Assembly (NCBI GenBank): GCA_002179805.1
Contig: NAVB01000815.1
Span: 1 to 12,841 of the forward strand
From: Acanthamoeba lenticulata
Lineage: Eukaryota > Discosea > Longamoebia > Acanthamoebidae
Length of the DNA stretch: 12,841 nt
Direction: 5' to 3'
Shown: piece by piece, positions 8,644-12,841 of the stretch
Numbering within the stretch: the first letter of the stretch is position 1
Layout of the letters: every line of letters begins with the position of its first letter
Translations under genes and position numbers: made by a program
Notes under the pieces: generated by a model
Databases searched by the model: none
What the model was told of the DNA's origin: nothing
Seen by the model: the letters and a program-made list of their open reading frames with translations, nothing else

Positions 8644-9290
8644 TCATTCGGGCTGGAGAGCGGTGAGGGCGCGCAACAGTTCACACTGGCGCTTCGTGCG
8701 TTCGCTATCGCAGAGCGCGAGGCGGAACGACGGCTGTTCGTGGAGCAGACGTTCGACCTCTTTCTTCATCTTCTCGTACTCTGTGTGGATGTTACCCGCC
8801 CCGTGTCCTGGCATCACATCATTACGAGGAAGAAGATTGAGCTAAGTGAAGAATGAAGTTGGGGCTCTCCACAAGCACTCCGCCGGGACGCAAGGTACCT
8901 TGTCGCTGTTGCTCGAGTCCCGCGTAGAAGCTGTCGAAGCTGTGCCCTTCTGTAGCCCACTGGCTCGAGAAGCGGGACCGCACCTGGTCGAGCGCCTGCC
9001 ACAGCGGCTGGTTGGCCGCCGTACGGTGCCGACTATCCAGGCCATGAAGCAGATCGAACAGCTCTGTGTTCAGGCGCTCTACCTCGCTCTCTACGTTCCT
9101 TGGGCTAGTAGTTGCCTGTGGTGGCTCATGGCGAGCTGCAGCTGGAGCGGGCACTGGCACTCGAGTGCTCACGGCAGGACGAGGACTGCCCCCATTTCTA
9201 AGACCAGGCACGCCCAGGGGCGAGGAAGGAGGGGTGACCACGTAGCTGCGCACCTTCATCAGCAGCCACTCTCTTGGCAAACGCCAACAT
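8644..9290 (-). CDS. Small coiled-coil protein, family not recognised
   Basis: The certain part is exon 8807-8644 joined to the exon ending at 8899 (GT-AG, phases agree). Two 5' models fit. Model A starts at the ATG at 9290 with a 37-nt first exon (9290-9254), a strong AAG/GTGCGC donor and a second exon from 9153, giving 151 residues. Model B starts at the ATG at 9259 without that intron, giving 174 residues and a longer Pro/Ser-rich N-terminus. Both continue through a Pro/Ala-rich stretch into helical, heptad-like sequence: NVESEVERLNTELFDLLHGL, a conserved-looking Trp-containing block (PLWQALDQVRSRFSSQW), and a terminal coiled coil with EYEKMKKEVERLL and KRQCELLRALTALQPE. The size and helical layout would suit a subunit of a larger complex, but no family is assigned. 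It is divergent from the TIPIN-like gene and may share its promoter. Confidence 0.62.
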
Positions 9291-9451
9291 TGCCTGTGTC
9301 TCTTTGCCGTAAAAGGAAGGCACTGCCCTGGCTACGGAATGGAGAAAATGAAAAAAAATAAGAAGAAATCAGCACAACGGACGGAAGCAAAAGGCGGGAA
9401 ACACGAGCCAAGTTGGCTCAGGCAATCACAAACGTTGGTTTTGAAACTAAA
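9291..9451. promoter_or_regulatory. Short divergent promoter region between the coiled-coil and TIPIN-like genes
   Basis: Only about 160 bases separate the two start codons, so a shared bidirectional promoter is likely. It contains an A-rich patch around 9345-9367. An upstream plus-strand ATG near 9335 opens a Lys-rich frame that could be an alternative first exon of the TIPIN-like gene, joined by an intron from about 9433 to 9511 whose phase also fits. No defined core element was recognised. Confidence 0.45.
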
Positions 9452-11447
9452 ATGAGGATCGAAAAGAAGGATGCTGATGGTGTCGTGGTGCAAACCACGG
9501 ATTCTTCCAGCAATGCCGCAAAGCGTCGCTCGGCTAAACCGATTCCCGAACTGGCCTACCTGCACAACGACGCGAATGGGAAGAAGGACGGACAAGAGAC
9601 ACAAAAGCCGAAAAAGGCGCCCGCGAAGAAGAGAAAGATCAGGAAGATCAACTATGAGCTACTCTCTGAACCTGAGGGCATTCCTGCCCTCTACGCTCGG
9701 CTTAAGATAGGCTTCAAGATTGATGAAAGCCTCCCAGTCGTGCGCTCTTTCCACACTTGTATCGATGTTCACCTCTGGCCGCTCCTTACACGCTCTTGTC
9801 TACGCAGATTGATCAGATGGAGCAGCTGCTTGCGCCCTATCGCGAATGGGCGAAGGACCTCATGCCCACCTACACCTTTGACGGCACGAGCTCCCTTCCC
9901 CAGCCCTTATCATTCTGCCCGAGTCACTCACACTCGTAGTTGCAGACTTTATTGAGCGGACTGAGAAGCTCAGCGGCACCATCGCCGTTCGGGTACCGCC
10001 TCCCACCACCTCGTCGACTTGATTGCTGGCAAAGTTTGCGCAACGAACGCACACAAACACTTGGGTGCGCTTGGACGGGGGACAGGGAATGATGGAGAGT
10101 CTGCAACAGGGCGGGGGAGTCCCCACTGCGGCCACCATCCTCCACAAACGCCGCGCCAGGATTAGCAGCGACAACGTGGAAGATGAGAAGGACTACGAAG
10201 CTGACGCCGTCGCCCAACGGCCCGACACAGAATACAACCCGGCAGTCGGCGATGACAATCCCTTCTTGGCCGATGACGACAGTCTTGGCTCCATCATCTC
10301 GAGCCAAAACGCCAGGCCCCCCTCCGCGGCGGCGCGCAGGCCCGTTGCCGCTGAAGACGACGTATCGCGCGCCACGCCCGAGGTGAGGATCTACTATTGC
10401 AAAGACTGACGAAGAGGGGGGGGGGGCACTGGCTCAACAGTTCAACCTGGACGAGATGCTGGCCAAGGACGCGGTCGCGGTGCCGGACGAGGAAGATGCG
10501 GTGCAAAAGCGAAGGCAGAAGCGGGAGGAATACGAGCGTTGGACGAAAGAGGAAAAGGCCCGTGTTGAGGAGTTGGAGAAGAAGCGCAAGGAGGAGCGTG
10601 AGAGGAAGCGCGAGGAGGCCGCGCATAAGCAACAAGCCAAGAAAGGCCGAACCAGCAACAAGAAAAAGAGGAGCCGAGGGTCGGACGACGACTCGGCGGA
10701 CGACAATAGCGAAAGCGAAGACCACAAGAGCGAAAGCGACGCTGAGTCAGAGGAAGAGGAAAAGAGAAAGGCGAAGAATAAGAAGAAGAAGAAGAAGAAT
10801 GCTAAGACGACAAAGAGGAAGGCGAAGCAAGAGGCCGATAAGCGGCGGTCTGCCAAGAGGAAGGCCTCAAGCGATGACGAGAGTGACAATGAAAAGAAAC
10901 AAGAGGACACCAGCGCCAACGAGCGGGAGGACAAGCCATCAACGGCGAGGAGAGCCCTCGACAAGAAGCGAAAACAAAGCACAGCTGACCGAGAGGAGGA
11001 AGAGGAGAAGAAGGATGAAGGCGAGGTTCAATCGGCCCGTGCGGCGAAGCCCGCGGTGAGACGAGTAGCCAAGAGGCGCGGCAGGCCCGTGACCAGCAGC
11101 TCAGAGCCGGTAGCGGCTGCCGTGGCGGGTCTCAAGCGGAAGAGCGCCGAGGCTGAGACCGACGAGCACGAAGCTCAAGATGGCGGCAAATCTGGTATGG
11201 GCCTCCTGCTGCTGGCTCGGCACGTATTTTGATGGCTCACGAGGACCGGTGTGCAGTTACCAACAACGACGACGATGAAGAAGAGGACGAGCACAGGGGC
11301 AAACCCAAGAGCAAGAAGAGGCGTCTGCTGCGTGACGGAGAGGAGGACGAGGAAGAAACTGCTCAGCGTCACCGTGATTCGCCGGCGATGGAAGTGGCGC
11401 CGGAGGACCCCGACAACGTGCCTTTGGGCGTGCTGCTAGGCCTTTAA
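9452..11447 (+). CDS. TIPIN/Swi3/Csm3-type replication fork protection protein with a long charged tail
   Basis: Exons 9452-9739, 9808-9883, 9946-9992, 10092-10382, 10441-11194 and 11257-11447, phases consistent, 548 residues. The Swi3 domain spans about residues 66-150: INYELLSEPEGIPALYARLK, then IDQMEQLLAPYREWAKDLMP and TYTFDDFIERTEKLSG. This is the family pattern of a lead-in 'LLSE-G-PAL' motif, a Tyr-x-x-Trp helix and a DFIE-x-x-E-x-L helix. Swi3/TIPIN pairs with Tof1/Timeless at replication forks to stabilise paused forks and signal checkpoints in the nucleus. A Lys/Arg-rich NLS-like patch (KKAPAKKRKIRK) precedes the domain. The remaining 400 residues are acidic and Lys/Arg-rich, with a predicted long charged helix (EEYERWTKEEKARVEELEKK) and ending VPLGVLLGL. 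The second intron (9884-9945) appears to be GC-AG. The exon D start is 10092 or, less likely, 10035. The start codon could lie upstream near 9335. Confidence 0.74.
10416..10426 (+). repeat. G homopolymer (11) just before an acceptor
   Basis: Eleven G on the sense strand of the TIPIN-like gene, ending 14 bases before the exon at 10441. The intron is only 58 nt (10383-10440). Confidence 0.9.
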
Positions 11448-11598
11448 GCAGGCCTCCCACGCACGGTGTACCTTGGCTCGTACGAGTAGACATGATGAGG
11501 GTGATCCATCGCCTTGAATCGTAAAAATCTTTTTGTTGTCAATTTTGTGACCTCTCAAGCGTGCAAAAATGGGGCTCAGCTTCTTGAAGGCAAGGCCC
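11448..11598. terminator. Convergent 3' region between the TIPIN-like and TTC38-like genes
   Basis: 151 bases between two facing stop codons. An A/T-rich patch around 11520-11550 is the likely 3' end zone for both transcripts. No canonical AATAAA was found on either strand. No coding signal. Confidence 0.5.
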
Positions 11599-12841
11599 CT
11601 ACTGGGGCTGCCCTTTCTGGCAGGCGCGGTAGAAATCGTGGATGACCTCCCGCTGCTCGTTGGAGCCTCCGATCGCCTGCACGCGGCCAAAGTAAAGTGT
11701 GTGGTTAGCATCACACGCGCGGACGCGCAATCTCGGCTGCTCAGCACACACCTGAAGCTGGTCGAGATGGACGTCGTGGAGCAGCCGCAGTCCCTCCTCC
11801 TGCCGGCCCGTCAGGCAGGCGTAGATGCCTCGGCAGAGCGGAACCCAAACGGGCTCGAGTTGCGCCTTGCGCGCGGCCGGCAGCTTCTCCGTCGCCTCCT
11901 CAATCTCCGCCACCATCTCACGGGCTTCGTCCTTCTTGCCTGTGGGTGGGAAAACGAGAGCCATTTAGATGATTATAGACGTCATCGCCTGAGGAGCGGG
12001 CCAACGGACCCACGCGGAGGAGCGCGTGGAGGAGGAGCACGTCGTAGAATGGGTCGCTGTGTTCGTGCCGCCGTGACTACGCGCAAGCACGCACACGTGA
12101 GCCAAGGTGTCACAAAGACGTTTCGTCTCATCGACTGGGCCCGAGCGAACGCATACCTCGACATAGGGCAGGAGCTGCCGCCACTTGGGCTCCAGGCCGG
12201 TGGCGCCCATCAGCTCCCACTTCCACAGGAGCCCCATTGCCCCTGCACCACCACCGCCGTCAGCACAGACGTGAAGAGAGAGAGAGAGAGAGAGAGGGAA
12301 AGGAAACGAACCCAGCTGATCCTGCGTGTTGCGGTTGTCGTGGACCGGGAAGGCGTCGGACTGTGGCCCGTGCGCCGCTTCGATCTCCTTCTGGGCATCG
12401 TCGGTGAGGAAGATGTGCGGGTAGTAGATCCCCTCCACCTCCCCGAACGCCGACTTGTGGAGGTGGAACAGGGCCAGGTGGAACCAGTTGTGCGTCTGTT
12501 CCATTCCATTGCATTCCATTCCATTTCAGTCATTTGCTTTGGCGCCAGGTCATGCCGTCGTTGTGGTGGTGATTGCCGACAGTCCCTCCCCCCCCCTTCC
12601 TTCTCACCGCCGACGCCGTCGAGTGTCACGCGCCAGGAGAGAGGGAGGAGGAGGAAGAGGAGGAGGAGGAGGAGGAGGGAGAAGGAGACGAGGAAACACG
12701 CACGTGCATGAAGGACATGCAGTCGTCCCAGTAGCGCGCGTACTTGGTCAGCCTGTTCGCCCCCCCCCCCAAAGCGCATGCAAGCACGGCACACAGCACA
12801 CACACACATAGACACACACGGGAGGGGGGGGGCACTCGCGT
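11599..12841 (-). CDS. TTC38-like tetratricopeptide repeat protein, 5' end missing
   Basis: Minus-strand exons 12752-12704, 12495-12312, 12242-12157, 12076-12010, 11939-11752 and 11676-11599, GT-AG with agreeing phases, give the last 216 residues; a further fragment 12841-12836 probably ends an upstream exon. The block MHTHNWFHLALFHLHKSAFG matches the 'H-N-W-H-ALY/F-H-E' signature of TTC38 proteins. It is followed by EVEGIYYPHIF, DNRNTQDQLGAMGLLWKWEL and PKWRQLLPYVE, then DVLLLHALLRVGKKDEA and the C-terminal AIGGSNEQREVIHDF, which corresponds to the 'IGGS-x-x-QR-x-V' block near the end of TTC38. The protein ends soon after this motif, so the final helices of longer homologues are absent. TTC38 is a cytosolic TPR protein of unclear function. 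About half of the usual 460-470 residues lies to the right of the window. Confidence 0.84.
12275..12296. repeat. (AG)11 microsatellite in an intron
   Basis: Eleven AG units on the plus strand, read as CT in the sense of the TTC38-like gene. It lies within intron 12311-12243, starting 15 bases after the donor. Confidence 0.9.
12499..12526. repeat. Degenerate TTCCA/TGGAA pentanucleotide repeat before an acceptor
   Basis: About five copies of the pentamer, one variant (with GCA), immediately upstream of the acceptor of the exon starting at 12495. In the sense strand it reads as TGGAA units, so the acceptor lacks a normal polypyrimidine tract. Confidence 0.85.
12588..12596. repeat. C homopolymer (9), mid-intron
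   Basis: Nine C on the plus strand, a G run in the sense of the TTC38-like gene. It is in the middle of intron 12703-12496, about 90 bases from the acceptor, so it is the one long run not close to a splice site. Confidence 0.9.
12635..12695. repeat. Purine (GGA-rich) tract in an intron
   Basis: An almost pure G/A tract on the plus strand, a C/T tract in the sense of the TTC38-like gene. It fills the 5' third of intron 12703-12496 and is complementary in composition to the G/A-rich stretch around 12580-12605 of the same intron's sense strand. Confidence 0.85.
12753..12835 (-). repeat. Intron with a C run after the donor and a G run before the acceptor
   Basis: In the sense of the TTC38-like gene this 83-base intron has nine C (12832-12824) starting three bases after the donor G at 12835 and eleven G (12770-12760) ending seven bases before the acceptor boundary. 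A TG-repeat (12819-12791) fills the middle. The two runs could pair. The donor is inferred because the exon upstream is cut by the window edge. Confidence 0.65.

Noticed and set aside
10397..11059. Overlapping Arg-rich plus-strand frame and Ser/Phe-rich minus-strand frame (10434-10982)
   Set aside because: Both are out-of-frame readings of the Lys/Glu-rich exon of the TIPIN-like gene, whose frame is supported by splice phase at both ends.
11569..12711. Open frame of 380 codons on the plus strand
   Set aside because: It is antisense to the TTC38-like gene, passes straight through six exons and their introns, and has no recognisable domain.

Overview
This is eukaryotic nuclear DNA from a GC-rich, intron-dense protist. 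The best guess is an amoebozoan of the Acanthamoeba type. The basis is short GT-AG introns (about 58-210 nt) in every gene, compact spacing, GC-rich exons, and proteins that read like amoebozoan homologues. The species is inferred, not proven. No rRNA, tRNA, mobile element, CRISPR or bacterial operon signal was seen.

Seven multi-exon genes were reconstructed by joining exons whose phase and protein-family continuity both fit. Left to right: (1) 1-1788, minus, a CRT-like (chloroquine-resistance-transporter-like) membrane transporter, 3' end beyond the window. (2) 2761-4145, plus, an F-box protein with a complete CHY/CTCHY zinc-finger region but no RING. (3) 4605-7296, minus, an ankyrin-repeat protein with a long hydrophobic multi-pass region and a lysine-type C-terminal tail. 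(4) 7597-8438, plus, the autophagy-initiation subunit ATG101. (5) 8644-9290, minus, a small coiled-coil protein not recognised. (6) 9452-11447, plus, a TIPIN/Swi3/Csm3-type replication-fork protein with a very long charged tail. (7) 11599-12841, minus, a TTC38-like tetratricopeptide protein, 5' end beyond the window.

The genes alternate strand without exception (-,+,-,+,-,+,-). This gives three divergent promoter regions (1789-2760, 7297-7596, 9291-9451) and three convergent 3' regions (4146-4604, 8439-8643, 11448-11598). The genes share no obvious pathway: transport, ubiquitin ligation, membrane scaffolding, autophagy, replication-fork stability and TPR scaffolding look like ordinary housekeeping neighbours.

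The most unusual signals are these. The F-box/CHY fusion looks like a Pirh2-type E3 ligase whose RING has been replaced by an SCF docking domain. All nine G/C homopolymer runs of 9 or more are intronic and, with one exception, polar: C on the sense strand just after donors, G just before acceptors. Two introns have mutually complementary ends. A GC-AG intron is needed to restore the Swi3 domain.
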